DNA of 64,000 nt, taken from contig NZ_JASGJD010000001.1 in assembly GCF_047601505.1 (NCBI RefSeq), positions 1,984,001 through 2,048,000 on the forward strand. The letters are read 5' to 3'. The position numbers and the translations under genes were made by a program. This DNA is from Cloacibacterium sp047601505 (GTDB taxonomy: Bacteria > Bacteroidota > Bacteroidia > Flavobacteriales > Weeksellaceae). The notes under the pieces were generated by a model. The model ran no database searches and had not been told where the DNA came from. It worked only from the letters and a program-made list of their open reading frames with translations. How positions within the stretch are numbered: position 1 is the first letter of the stretch; each line of letters starts with the position of its first letter. Shown here in pieces: positions 56,669 through 64,000 of this stretch.

Positions 56669-59560
56669 ATGCAAGGAAAAGGACTTATTACGATTGTAGC
56701 AATTGTTCTTGGGCTTATTTGTATCAATGAATTACTGCCAACTTGGTACACAAGTAAGATTGAAAACGAAGCTAAAGCGGTTGCTGGAGATGATGATGCT
56801 AAATATCTAAAAGAAATAGCACGTCTTTCTAAAGATACCTTAAACTTAGGTTTTACTAAACTAAATTACCCTGAAGCTAAGCAAAAAGAAATGAAGCTTG
56901 GTTTGGACTTAAAAGGGGGGATTAACGTTTTACTAGAAATTAATCAAAGAGATTTGGTGAATGATTTAACCAATTATTCTACCAATCCTATTGTGATTGA
57001 AGCGCTAGATAAAACAGATTTAGTTCAGAGACACTCTTCAAAACCTTATATAGAAGATTTCTTTACAGAATTTGAAAAACTAAACCAAGAAAAAGGAGCT
57101 AATTTAAGATTGGCAAGCCCAGAGGTTTTTGGAACTCAAAAATTGAGTGCAGAAATTAAATTCAATACTCCTGATGATAAAGTAAAATCTATTATTAGAA
57201 ATAAAATTGATGCTTCTGTAGGTACTGCTTTTGAAGTAATAAGAACCAGAATTGATAAAATGGGAGCGGTACAACCAAACGTACAACGTGTTCCTGGTAC
57301 TGGTAGAATTGCGGTAGAAATGCCGGGGATTAAAGATAAAGATAAAGTGAAAAAAATGCTTTCTACTTCTGCTAAATTGCAGTTCTGGGAAGTACAACAA
57401 ATTCAGGAAATTTATCCTTATTTAGAACAATTGTCTAAAATTGTTCCTCTTAAAGCAGATTCTATTGGTGTTCCTAAAAATACCAACTTGGTAAATCTTT
57501 TACAATTAGACAAAAGAACTTCTTCTGCAATCGGAAATATTAAACTTTCTGATACAGCTACTATTAATAAAATTTTCAACAGTTCTATTGCTGTGAAATT
57601 AAGACCTGCTAATCTTAAATTTACTAAATTTATGTGGGGGTATAAGCCACAAGCCGAATCTCCAGACAATTTAGAGTTTTATGCAATTAGAGGTAATATT
57701 AATGGTAAAGCTCCTGTAGATGGTGCCGTAGATAAAGCAAACATCAACTATGATAACCTTGGTAGAATTGTAGTAGATATGCAAATGGATACCGAAGGTG
57801 CAAGATCTTGGGCTACTCTTACAGAAAAAAATGTAGGAAAACCTGTTGCCGTTACACTAGATAATATTGTTTATACTGCGCCTAACGTAAATCAAAAAAT
57901 TACTGGAGGTAGATCTCAGATTTCTGGTAATTTTACTCAAGAGGAAGCTAAAGATTTAACAGACGTTCTTGGTGCTGGTAAATTGCCAGCTTCTGCTAAA
58001 GTAGTTCAGTCTGATGTAGTAGGGCCTTCTCTAGGGCAAGAATCTATTAATGCAGGTTTAATGTCTTTCGGTATAGCATTTTTAATTATTGTAGTTTACA
58101 TTATTTTCTATTACGGTGGAGCAGGTGTTTATGCAATTATTGCGATGATATTCAACTTATTCTACCTTTTTGGTATAATGGATTCCATCAATGCTACGCT
58201 TACATTGCCGGGTATAGCAGGTATTGTACTTACAATGGCAATTGCGGTAGATACCAACGTAATTATCTACGAAAGAACCAAAGAAGAATTATTTGCTGGT
58301 AAATCTATAAAACAAGCATATACAGATGGTTTCAAACATGCTTTGAATGCAATTATAGATGGTCACCTTACTTCATTACTTACAGCATTAGTATTGTTTA
58401 TTTTTGGTACTGGACCTATTAAAGGTTTTGCTGTAACTACAGGTATTGGTCTTATTATGACTTTCTTTACTTCAGTATTATTGTCTAGAGTAATGATATT
58501 CCATAGATTAAACAAAGGCAAATCTCTTTCTGTTTGGACTCCAGTTACTAAAAATTGGTTCAGAAATTTATGGATTGACTTTATTGGTAAAAGAAGATAT
58601 GCTTATATATTCTCAGCAGTACTTACTACAGCTTGTATTATTTCTATGGTTAAGTTAGGATTTAAGACAGGGGTAGATTTCAAAGGAGGTAGAAGTTACG
58701 TTGTAAGATTCGATAAAAACATTGAATCTACAAAAGCTCATGAATCTTTAGTGAAATTATTTGTAATAAACGGAGAACAACAAGCGGTAGATGTTAAGAC
58801 TTTTGGTAACGAAGACCAATTGAAAATTACTACAGACTACAAAATTAATGACGAATCTATTGCTGCTGACCAAGATATAGAACAAAAATTATATCAAGGT
58901 TTAGTTCAATATTTACCAGCTGGTACTTCTTTAGATGATTTTAAAGATGCTCACAAAGGTGAAGTAGGAATCGTTTCTTCTACTAAAGTAGGCCCAACGG
59001 TAGCTGATGATATTCAAAAGGGTGGTACTTTGGCAGTATTAGCATCACTATTAGGAATCTTTATTTATATCTTATTCAGATTTGATAAATGGCAATTCTC
59101 TTTAGGTGCTGTAGCTGCATTGGCTCACGATGCTATTATCATCCTAGGCTTCTTCTCTTTCTTTAAAAATATATTGCCATTCAATATGGAGGTAAATCAA
59201 GATTTTATTGCGGCTATTCTTACTGTGGTTGGTTATTCTATTAATGACACGGTAATTGTATTCGACAGAATTAGAGAATACCTTAAAGAGAAAAAATCTC
59301 TTACATTGGCAGGATTGTTTGATGATTCTATTTCTAGTACATTAGGTAGAACATTCAATACATCTTTCACTATTATCTTAGTAATTTTGGCAATCTTCTT
59401 CTTCGGAGGTGATAATCTTAAAGGATTTATGTTTGCCTTATTCTTAGGTATATTCTTCGGAACTTATTCTTCGGTATTCGTAGCATCAGCTATTGCTTAT
59501 GATTTCTTGAAGACGGGCAAAGAAGAAGCACCGCACGAAAAAACAACAACAGATAAATAA
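56669..59560 (+). CDS. secDF: Fused protein-export membrane protein SecDF
   Basis: A 963-residue fusion of SecD and SecF, the RND-type proton-driven helper of the Sec translocon that pulls proteins through the inner membrane. The SecD half has the P1 domain with LGLDLKGGINVLLEINQRDL and VEMPGIKDKDKVKKML; the pump motif AIAVDTNVIIYERTKEEL lies near residue 530. The SecF half has GVDFKGGRSYVVRFDK and VVGYSINDTVIVFDRIREYL near residue 870. Each half has about six membrane helices. Fusion is normal in Bacteroidota. It is monocistronic: its own promoter upstream, a strong terminator after it. Confidence 0.97.
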   Translation: MQGKGLITIVAIVLGLICINELLPTWYTSKIENEAKAVAGDDDAKYLKEIARLSKDTLNLGFTKLNYPEAKQKEMKLGLDLKGGINVLLEINQRDLVNDLTNYSTNPIVIEALDKTDLVQRHSSKPYIEDFFTEFEKLNQEKGANLRLASPEVFGTQKLSAEIKFNTPDDKVKSIIRNKIDASVGTAFEVIRTRIDKMGAVQPNVQRVPGTGRIAVEMPGIKDKDKVKKMLSTSAKLQFWEVQQIQEIYPYLEQLSKIVPLKADSIGVPKNTNLVNLLQLDKRTSSAIGNIKLSDTATINKIFNSSIAVKLRPANLKFTKFMWGYKPQAESPDNLEFYAIRGNINGKAPVDGAVDKANINYDNLGRIVVDMQMDTEGARSWATLTEKNVGKPVAVTLDNIVYTAPNVNQKITGGRSQISGNFTQEEAKDLTDVLGAGKLPASAKVVQSDVVGPSLGQESINAGLMSFGIAFLIIVVYIIFYYGGAGVYAIIAMIFNLFYLFGIMDSINATLTLPGIAGIVLTMAIAVDTNVIIYERTKEELFAGKSIKQAYTDGFKHALNAIIDGHLTSLLTALVLFIFGTGPIKGFAVTTGIGLIMTFFTSVLLSRVMIFHRLNKGKSLSVWTPVTKNWFRNLWIDFIGKRRYAYIFSAVLTTACIISMVKLGFKTGVDFKGGRSYVVRFDKNIESTKAHESLVKLFVINGEQQAVDVKTFGNEDQLKITTDYKINDESIAADQDIEQKLYQGLVQYLPAGTSLDDFKDAHKGEVGIVSSTKVGPTVADDIQKGGTLAVLASLLGIFIYILFRFDKWQFSLGAVAALAHDAIIILGFFSFFKNILPFNMEVNQDFIAAILTVVGYSINDTVIVFDRIREYLKEKKSLTLAGLFDDSISSTLGRTFNTSFTIILVILAIFFFGGDNLKGFMFALFLGIFFGTYSSVFVASAIAYDFLKTGKEEAPHEKTTTDK

Positions 59561-59566
59561 ATATTG

Positions 59567-59588
59567 AAAGCGCTCTTCGGAGCGCTTT
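59567..59588 (+). terminator. Strong secDF terminator
   Basis: Stem AAAGCGCTC/GAGCGCTTT with the very stable TTCG tetraloop, followed by TTTTTATT. It lies 7 bp after the secDF stop. Confidence 0.92.
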
Positions 59589-59609
59589 TTTATTGCAAAA
59601 ATTTAACAA

Positions 59610-59638
59610 TTGATATTTCCAAAAATTATCTATCTTCG
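59610..59638 (+). promoter_or_regulatory. Promoter of the MFS transporter gene
   Basis: TTG (59610-59612), 18 bases, TATCTTCG (59631-59638), a near match to the Bacteroidota pattern, 9 bp before the start at 59647. The short gap means a nearly leaderless transcript. Confidence 0.5.
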
Positions 59639-59646
59639 TTTTTATT

Positions 59647-60861
59647 ATGAAAACATCTCAGAAAAAAGCGGCAATTGGATTTATATTTATCACCATGTTG
59701 ATAGATATTACTGGTTGGGGAATTATTATTCCTGTAGTTCCAGATTTAATTAAAGAATTAATTCATGCAGACATCGGCGAAGCCGCAAAATATGGCGGTT
59801 GGTTAGGTTTTGCTTACGCCTTTACTCAATTTATTTTTTCGCCCGTTGTTGGCAATCTGAGTGATAAATATGGCAGAAGACCTATTATTCTAATTTCTCT
59901 GTTTGGCTTTACCATAGATTATATCTTTTTAGCGCTTTCGCCTAATATTTATTGGCTTTTTATCGGTAGAATTATCGCAGGAATTACAGGTGCTAGTATT
60001 ACCACAGCAAGTGCTTATATTGCAGATATTTCAACCAATGAAGATAGAGCTAAAAATTTCGGATTAATAGGAGCTGCATTTGGTGTAGGTTTTATTATAG
60101 GGCCTGTAATTGGAGGTTTGTTGGGGCATTATGGCTCTAGAGTTCCTTTTTATGCAGCAGCAGTTTTGTGTTTAATCAATTTTCTTTATGGTTATTTTAT
60201 ATTGCCCGAAAGTTTAGACCAAGACCACAGAAGACCTTTCGATTGGAAAAGAGCAAATCCTATTGGTTCTTTAAAATTTCTTGGGAAACATCCCGAAATC
60301 TCTACCATGGTTATTTCTTTAATTCTGATTTATATTGCAGGTCATGCTGTACAAAGTAACTGGAATTATTTTACCATGTATCTCTTTAATTGGGATGTGA
60401 AAATGGTAGGTATTTCTTTAGGTATAATTGGTTTTTTGGTAGGTTTGGTACAAGGATTATTAATCCGATGGATTAATCCTAAAATCGGCAACGAAAGAAG
60501 CATTTATTACGGTTTACTTTTGTATGCAATTGGGATGTTACTTTTTGCTTTCGCTACAGAATCTTGGATGATGTTTGTCTTTCTTATTCCGTATTGTTTG
60601 GGCGGAATTTGTGGCCCCGCGCTTCAATCTGTAATTACACAAAATATTCCTTCTAACCAACAAGGAGAATTGCAAGGCGCATTAACCAGTTTAATAAGTG
60701 CTACCTCAATTGTTGGGCCGCCATTAATGACGAATTTGTTTTATTATTTTACTCATAAGTCAGCACCGTTTCAATTTCCAGGTGCGCCATTCTTTTTAGG
60801 ATTTATTTTAATGTTAACGAGTGCATTTTTTGTATATTTTGCTTTTCAGAAGAAAAAATAG
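59647..60861 (+). CDS. TetA-type major facilitator drug/H+ antiporter
   Basis: A 404-residue inner-membrane protein with twelve predicted helices. The MFS loop 2-3 motif is GNLSDKYGRRPIIL; DIVGWG-like ITGWGIIIPVVPDLI in helix 1 and GLIGAAFGVGFIIGPVIGG (motif C of drug/proton antiporters) in helix 5 place it in the TetA group. TetA proteins export tetracycline-Mg with proton exchange, but many chromosomal relatives export other compounds, so resistance cannot be claimed. It is separated from tatA by only 34 bp and has its own upstream promoter. Confidence 0.87.
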   Translation: MKTSQKKAAIGFIFITMLIDITGWGIIIPVVPDLIKELIHADIGEAAKYGGWLGFAYAFTQFIFSPVVGNLSDKYGRRPIILISLFGFTIDYIFLALSPNIYWLFIGRIIAGITGASITTASAYIADISTNEDRAKNFGLIGAAFGVGFIIGPVIGGLLGHYGSRVPFYAAAVLCLINFLYGYFILPESLDQDHRRPFDWKRANPIGSLKFLGKHPEISTMVISLILIYIAGHAVQSNWNYFTMYLFNWDVKMVGISLGIIGFLVGLVQGLLIRWINPKIGNERSIYYGLLLYAIGMLLFAFATESWMMFVFLIPYCLGGICGPALQSVITQNIPSNQQGELQGALTSLISATSIVGPPLMTNLFYYFTHKSAPFQFPGAPFFLGFILMLTSAFFVYFAFQKKK

Positions 60862-60863
60862 AA

Positions 60864-60871
60864 TAAATTTG
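60864..60871 (+). promoter_or_regulatory. -7 box upstream of tatA
   Basis: TAAATTTG, an exact match, 24 bp before the start. A TTG at about 22 bases upstream is slightly outside the usual spacing, so the call is moderate. Confidence 0.5.
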
Positions 60872-60895
60872 TAGCTTCAAAAAAATATTTGAGGT

Positions 60896-61252
60896 ATGGA
60901 ACTAAGTTTTGGAGAAATGATGGTGATTGTTTTGGCAATCGTAGTTTTATTCGGTCCTGATAAAATCCCAGAAATTGCACGTGGATTGGGGCAAGGCATC
61001 AGAAAAATGAAAGGCGCTATGGAAGACGTAAAGTCCGAAATTATGAAAGATACAGACAATCCAGTCTCTGATATTAAGAAAGAAATAGATAAGGTAAAGA
61101 AAGCAGCTCAGGAATACGACCCTACTGAAAAAATAAAACAAGAATTAGACCTTAGAAAACAGCTAGAACTCAATTCTTCTGAACCTAAAAAAGAAACAGA
61201 AGAAAAAATAGACCAACTAAGAGATGATTATAACGGGCCTGTTAGCAGATAA
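60896..61252 (+). CDS. tatA: Twin-arginine translocase TatA/TatB-like subunit
   Basis: A 118-residue protein with one N-terminal membrane helix (MELSFGEMMVIVLAIVVLFGPDKIPEIARGLGQGI), the typical hinge FGPDKIPEIARGLG and an amphipathic helix, then a long charged tail. It forms the channel that moves folded proteins with twin-arginine signals across the inner membrane. In Bacteroidota TatA and TatB are hard to tell apart; the length fits either. It ends in TAATG overlap with the PAP2 gene by one base, so both are coupled. Confidence 0.9.
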   Translation: MELSFGEMMVIVLAIVVLFGPDKIPEIARGLGQGIRKMKGAMEDVKSEIMKDTDNPVSDIKKEIDKVKKAAQEYDPTEKIKQELDLRKQLELNSSEPKKETEEKIDQLRDDYNGPVSR

Positions 61253-61818
61253 TGGAAGAATTAATTTTAGAAGATAAAAAAGCAATGATTTTCCTAAATA
61301 ATTTAGGAAATCCTTCTTTCGACCAATTTTGGATTCTAATCTCAGAAAAATGGTTTTGGATTCCTCTTTACGTTATATTTCTTTATTTTTTATTCAAAAA
61401 TTTTAATAAAAAATCTTTTTTCTACATAATTCTTTTTGTAGCATTAGGAGTTACCGTTTCAGACCAAATTGCTAATATTTTTAAATTGGGTTTTGAAAGG
61501 TTAAGACCTTGTCACGACCCTTCCTTAAAAGGATTAATAAGAGAAGTACAATGCGGTGGACAGTTTGGCTTTTATTCGGCGCATTCTTCCAATGCATTTT
61601 TTCTTACTGCTTACCTCACCATCTTATTGAGAAGTAAAATAAAATGGTTGCCTTATTTTCTAATTATTTGGGCTTCTACCGTTGCTTATAGCAGAGTATA
61701 TCTTGGGATGCATTTTCCGGGAGATATTTTAGCAGGAGCTGTAATGGGAATTTTACTGGGTAGTTTTTTCGGTATTTTGGCACTTAAAGTGGTTAATAAA
61801 CCCGAAACCAAAGAATAA
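61252..61818 (+). CDS. PAP2-family membrane phosphatase
   Basis: A 188-residue integral membrane protein with about five helices and the acid phosphatase triad: KLGFERLRP (K-x6-R-P), YSAHSSN (a variant of PSGH) and SRVYLGMHFPGD (SR-x5-H-x3-D). Such enzymes dephosphorylate lipid phosphates, for example undecaprenyl pyrophosphate or phosphatidylglycerol phosphate, with the catalytic site facing the periplasm. The substrate cannot be told from sequence. It is coupled to tatA by a one-base overlap and ends 25 bp before a hairpin terminator. Confidence 0.9.
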   Translation: MEELILEDKKAMIFLNNLGNPSFDQFWILISEKWFWIPLYVIFLYFLFKNFNKKSFFYIILFVALGVTVSDQIANIFKLGFERLRPCHDPSLKGLIREVQCGGQFGFYSAHSSNAFFLTAYLTILLRSKIKWLPYFLIIWASTVAYSRVYLGMHFPGDILAGAVMGILLGSFFGILALKVVNKPETKE

Positions 61819-61842
61819 TAAATGATTCATATAAATACAAAC

Positions 61843-61867
61843 AAAAGCCATCAATTTGATGGCTTTT
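61843..61867. terminator. Bidirectional terminator after the PAP2 gene
   Basis: Perfect 10-bp stem AAAAGCCATC/GATGGCTTTT with a 5-base loop. It serves the plus-strand PAP2 gene and the minus-strand YtxH-like gene, which ends 4 bp away. Confidence 0.9.
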
Positions 61868-61871
61868 GCTA

Positions 61872-62168
61872 TTAAGAATTCTGATATTCAGCTTTTACCT
61901 CGTCTATCTTTTCCTCGGCTTTTTCTTTTAAATCTGCCATTTTTGTTTCTGCATCAGATTTATACTCATTGTATTTAGATTCAGCCTGAGATTTCAATTC
62001 TTCAGCTTTATTTTTTAATTCATCACTGAATTTACTGATGTTATCTTTTGCATTGTTGATAAAATCATTTACTTTCTGTTTTTCTTCTGGAGTTGCTTTT
62101 TTGTATCTCCAAAAAGCTAATGCACCTAGACCAGCTAGCAAACCTAATATTTTTACTCCTTTTTTCAT
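61872..62168 (-). CDS. YtxH-like small membrane-anchored protein
   Basis: A 98-residue protein: an N-terminal hydrophobic helix (MKKGVKILGLLAGLGALAFW) followed by a long charged helix of repeated AEE, KAE and KEK patterns (KNKAEELKSQAESKYNEYKSDAETKMADLKEKAEEKIDEVKAEYQ), as in YtxH and LEA-like proteins. These are often linked to general stress, although no direct evidence is present here. It is single, with TAACTTTG on the minus strand (62211-62218) as a possible -7 box. Confidence 0.75.
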   Translation of the reverse strand: MKKGVKILGLLAGLGALAFWRYKKATPEEKQKVNDFINNAKDNISKFSDELKNKAEELKSQAESKYNEYKSDAETKMADLKEKAEEKIDEVKAEYQNS

Positions 62169-62533
62169 GACGTTTAATTTTTTGTGTTAATATGAAGTGA
62201 TTGATATTGACAAAGTTACTGCTTTAGTACTCTATAAAGTTACAAAATTTATTATTATCATTATAGAATTTAAAGAATAAATTTATCTTTGCTCTAAATG
62301 ACAATCAAAATGCTTAATTATCTAGAAATCAATAGAAAATGTTAATATAAGAAAGTAGAGTATCACCTCATTTCTGAGTTCTATTTCCTTGTCTTAAATT
62401 GGCTTTAGTTTTCATAAAATCCCCTTTATAAACATCCTAAAAGTCTAAAAAATAGGTTAACTTATTGTTATGATGGGTTAAAGAATTCAATTTTATTTTT
62501 ACAATATCAAAAAAATACTTATATTTGGGATAT

Positions 62534-62602
62534 AATCTGAGTTTGATTATAAAAATACAATGAAAAAATGTTCCTCTCGTGAAAGCGAGAGGAATTTTTG
62601 TT
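62534..62602 (+). ncRNA. Candidate small RNA with Rho-independent terminator
   Basis: TATATTTG (62520-62527) fits the -7 box, and a TTTTTAC-like stretch is about 20 bases upstream. A 9-bp perfect stem TTCCTCTCG/CGAGAGGAA (62571-62594, loop TGAAAG), followed by TTTTTGTTTT, would end a transcript of about 65-70 nt. No gene on this strand explains the terminator. A very short ORF (about 34 residues starting at 62561) exists but shows no codon bias. Confidence 0.35.
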
Positions 62603-62611
62603 TTCAAAGAA

Positions 62612-62643
62612 AAACCACCACTCAAAATGTTGAGTGGTGGTTT
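62612..62643 (-). terminator. Terminator of the pruA gene
   Basis: A 14-bp perfect stem AAACCACCACTCAA/TTGAGTGGTGGTTT with loop AATG, 27 bp past the gene's stop on the minus strand, ending in AT-rich DNA. Confidence 0.85.
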
Positions 62644-62669
62644 GTTTTTATCTTATATTTTTAAGTTGA

Positions 62670-64000
62670 TTAACCTAAAAATGGGTATTTGTAATCTGTA
62701 GGAGACACAAAGTTTTCTTTAATACTTCTTGCAGAAACCCAACGAAGAAGATTCATTTTAGAACCCGCTTTGTCATTAGTTCCAGATGCTCTAGCACCAC
62801 CAAATGGTTGCTGACCAACTACTGCACCTGTTGGTTTATCATTAATGTAGAAATTACCTGCTGCGTTTTCTAATGCTTTGGTAGCCTCGTTAATGGCATA
62901 GCGGTCTTGTGCGAAAATTGCTCCTGTTAATGCATACGGAGAAGTTTCATCTACTAATTTTAAAGTTTCTTTCCAATTTTTGTCTTCATATACGAAAAGA
63001 GTAAGCATAGGGCCGAAGATTTCTTCTTCCATACTTTCATAATGAGGATTGGTAGTTTCTATAACGGTAGGCTCTACAAACCATCCTTTTTTGTCATCAC
63101 ATCCACCACCGAAAACTATTTTAGCTTCTTTAGATTTTTTAGCTCTTTCAATATAACCTTTGCATTTTTCGAAAGAATTTTTATCAATTACAGCATTTAC
63201 AAAATTGCTAGGATCTTCTGGGCTTCCCATTTTAATATCTGCTAATTGTTCGCCCATTATTTTTTTCACTTCTTTCCAAAGAGATTTTGGTACATAAGCT
63301 CTGGAAGCTGCAGAACATTTTTGACCTTGATATTCGAAAGAACCTCTTACCAAAGCAGTAGCTACTTGCGCTGCATTAGAAGAAGGGTGTGCTAAAACAA
63401 AGTCTTTTCCACCTGTTTCTCCTACAATTCTAGGATAAGTTTTGTATTGGTGAATGTTTTCTCCAATTTGCTTCCAAAGGCTTTGGAAAACACTTGTAGA
63501 ACCTGTAAAATGGATTCCTGAGAAATCTGGATGAGATAATATTTGTTTTGAAGTTTCTGCTCCATCAGCAAAAACCATATTGATAACTCCCGCAGGCAAA
63601 CCAGCTTCGGTTAATACTTCCATAATTACTTTTGCCGAATAAATTTGCTTGTCAGATGGTTTCCAAACCACTACATTTCCCATCATTGCCATAGAAACAG
63701 GTAAGTTAAGAGAAATTGCAGTAAAATTGAATGGAGTAATAGCATAAGTAAAACCTTCTAAAGGTCTGTATTCTGCACGATTCCAAATGCCAGCATCAGA
63801 AATAGGTTGTTCTGAGTACAATTCGGTCATAAATTGTACATTAAATCTAAGGAAATCTATTGCTTCACAAGCACTGTCTATTTCTGCTTGAAAAACATTT
63901 TTCCCTTGCCCAATCATGGTAGCAGCATTTATTTTGTCTCTATAAGGTCCAGCTAATAAATCAGCAGCTTTCAAGAAAATTGAAGCTCTTTGTTCCCATG
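62670..64000 (-). CDS. pruA: L-glutamate gamma-semialdehyde dehydrogenase, 5' end outside window
   Basis: The frame is open to the window edge (WEQRASIFLKAADLLAGPYRDKINAATMIGQGKN), so the TTG at 63974 is internal and the gene is partial. The protein oxidises glutamate semialdehyde (from proline) to glutamate with NAD. Visible features are the NAD-binding NLPVSMAMMGNVVVWKPS, the acid VGETGGKDFVLAHPSS and the catalytic Cys in YQGQKCSAASRAYVP, ending in PTGAVVGQQPFGGARASGTNDKAG. A typical full protein of about 540 residues suggests that about 100 N-terminal residues are missing. It is followed by a strong terminator. Confidence 0.95.
   Translation of the reverse strand, partial: WEQRASIFLKAADLLAGPYRDKINAATMIGQGKNVFQAEIDSACEAIDFLRFNVQFMTELYSEQPISDAGIWNRAEYRPLEGFTYAITPFNFTAISLNLPVSMAMMGNVVVWKPSDKQIYSAKVIMEVLTEAGLPAGVINMVFADGAETSKQILSHPDFSGIHFTGSTSVFQSLWKQIGENIHQYKTYPRIVGETGGKDFVLAHPSSNAAQVATALVRGSFEYQGQKCSAASRAYVPKSLWKEVKKIMGEQLADIKMGSPEDPSNFVNAVIDKNSFEKCKGYIERAKKSKEAKIVFGGGCDDKKGWFVEPTVIETTNPHYESMEEEIFGPMLTLFVYEDKNWKETLKLVDETSPYALTGAIFAQDRYAINEATKALENAAGNFYINDKPTGAVVGQQPFGGARASGTNDKAGSKMNLLRWVSARSIKENFVSPTDYKYPFLG

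Larger units (their letters stand above)
62169..62669. other. Noncoding gap with small RNA-like unit and two hairpins
   Basis: This 501-bp gap between minus-strand genes has no long coding frame. It holds a promoter-like box at 62520-62527, the hairpin at 62571-62594 and the pruA terminator at 62612-62643. The left part (62219-62500) is plain AT-rich DNA. Confidence 0.5.

Overview
The window is AT-rich DNA from a member of the Bacteroidota, most likely Flavobacteriales of the Weeksellaceae (Chryseobacterium/Cloacibacterium-like) type. The evidence is a type IX secretion sorting domain, a SusC/SusD pair, a fused SecDF, flavobacterial DUF6443/DUF5977 RHS-type proteins and several promoters of the Bacteroidota form (TTG, about 19 bases, TAnnTTTG). 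The genus is inferred, not proven. No rRNA or tRNA genes were recognised. Genes run off both ends: an IS1182-type transposase at the left and a proline-pathway aldehyde dehydrogenase at the right.

Region 1 (about 1-13.5 kb) is the most unusual part. Five gene blocks, all on the minus strand, are each bounded by inverted termini that match within a block but differ between blocks (GTTGTATGCC, GTTAGCTG, GTTATCTG, GTTATCGGC, GTTAGCTG). The blocks are separated by long imperfect hairpins lying between an AAC and a GTT. This is the architecture of integron gene cassettes with attC sites, but no typical integron integrase is visible, so it resembles an integrase-less cassette cluster. The cargo is a CRP-type regulator with two glyoxalase/DJ-1-type enzymes, a small membrane protein, a secreted HExxH protein, a nuclease-RecQ helicase with a coiled-coil membrane partner (a possible anti-phage pair), and a BRCT protein. 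A near-identical 162-bp multi-hairpin element sits at the same nucleotide of four of these sites. Two IS1182-family elements have invaded the array, one with a transposase broken by a 43-bp insertion.

Region 2 (about 13.5-36.4 kb) looks like an integrated island. It starts with an excisionase-like HTH gene and ends with a tyrosine integrase, and an imperfect 18-bp direct repeat lies outside each. Inside are a four-gene minus-strand operon (T9SS protein, DUF5977 protein, RHS protein with a C-terminal HELKH metallopeptidase-like toxin domain, and a small lipoprotein that may be the immunity protein), a SusC-SusD-S9 peptidase operon for peptide uptake, an XRE regulator, and an unknown protein with a possible nuclease motif in what may be a decayed cassette.

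Region 3 (about 36.7-64 kb) is mostly ordinary chromosome: a second tyrosine recombinase, a BASS transporter, a block of dispersed palindromic repeats, an NlpC/P60 lipoprotein, dapD, a DUF616 glycosyltransferase, a sigma-54 activator lacking its DNA-binding domain, YggS, an arsenic operon (arsR, GNAT, arsM, arsC-like, acr3), a sirtuin, a copper P-type ATPase with a linked HMA-AraC fusion regulator, a thioesterase, hemN, secDF, a tetracycline-type MFS pump, tatA, a PAP2 phosphatase and pruA. Dispersed palindromic repeats are also translated in frame inside copA, hemN and the T9SS gene.
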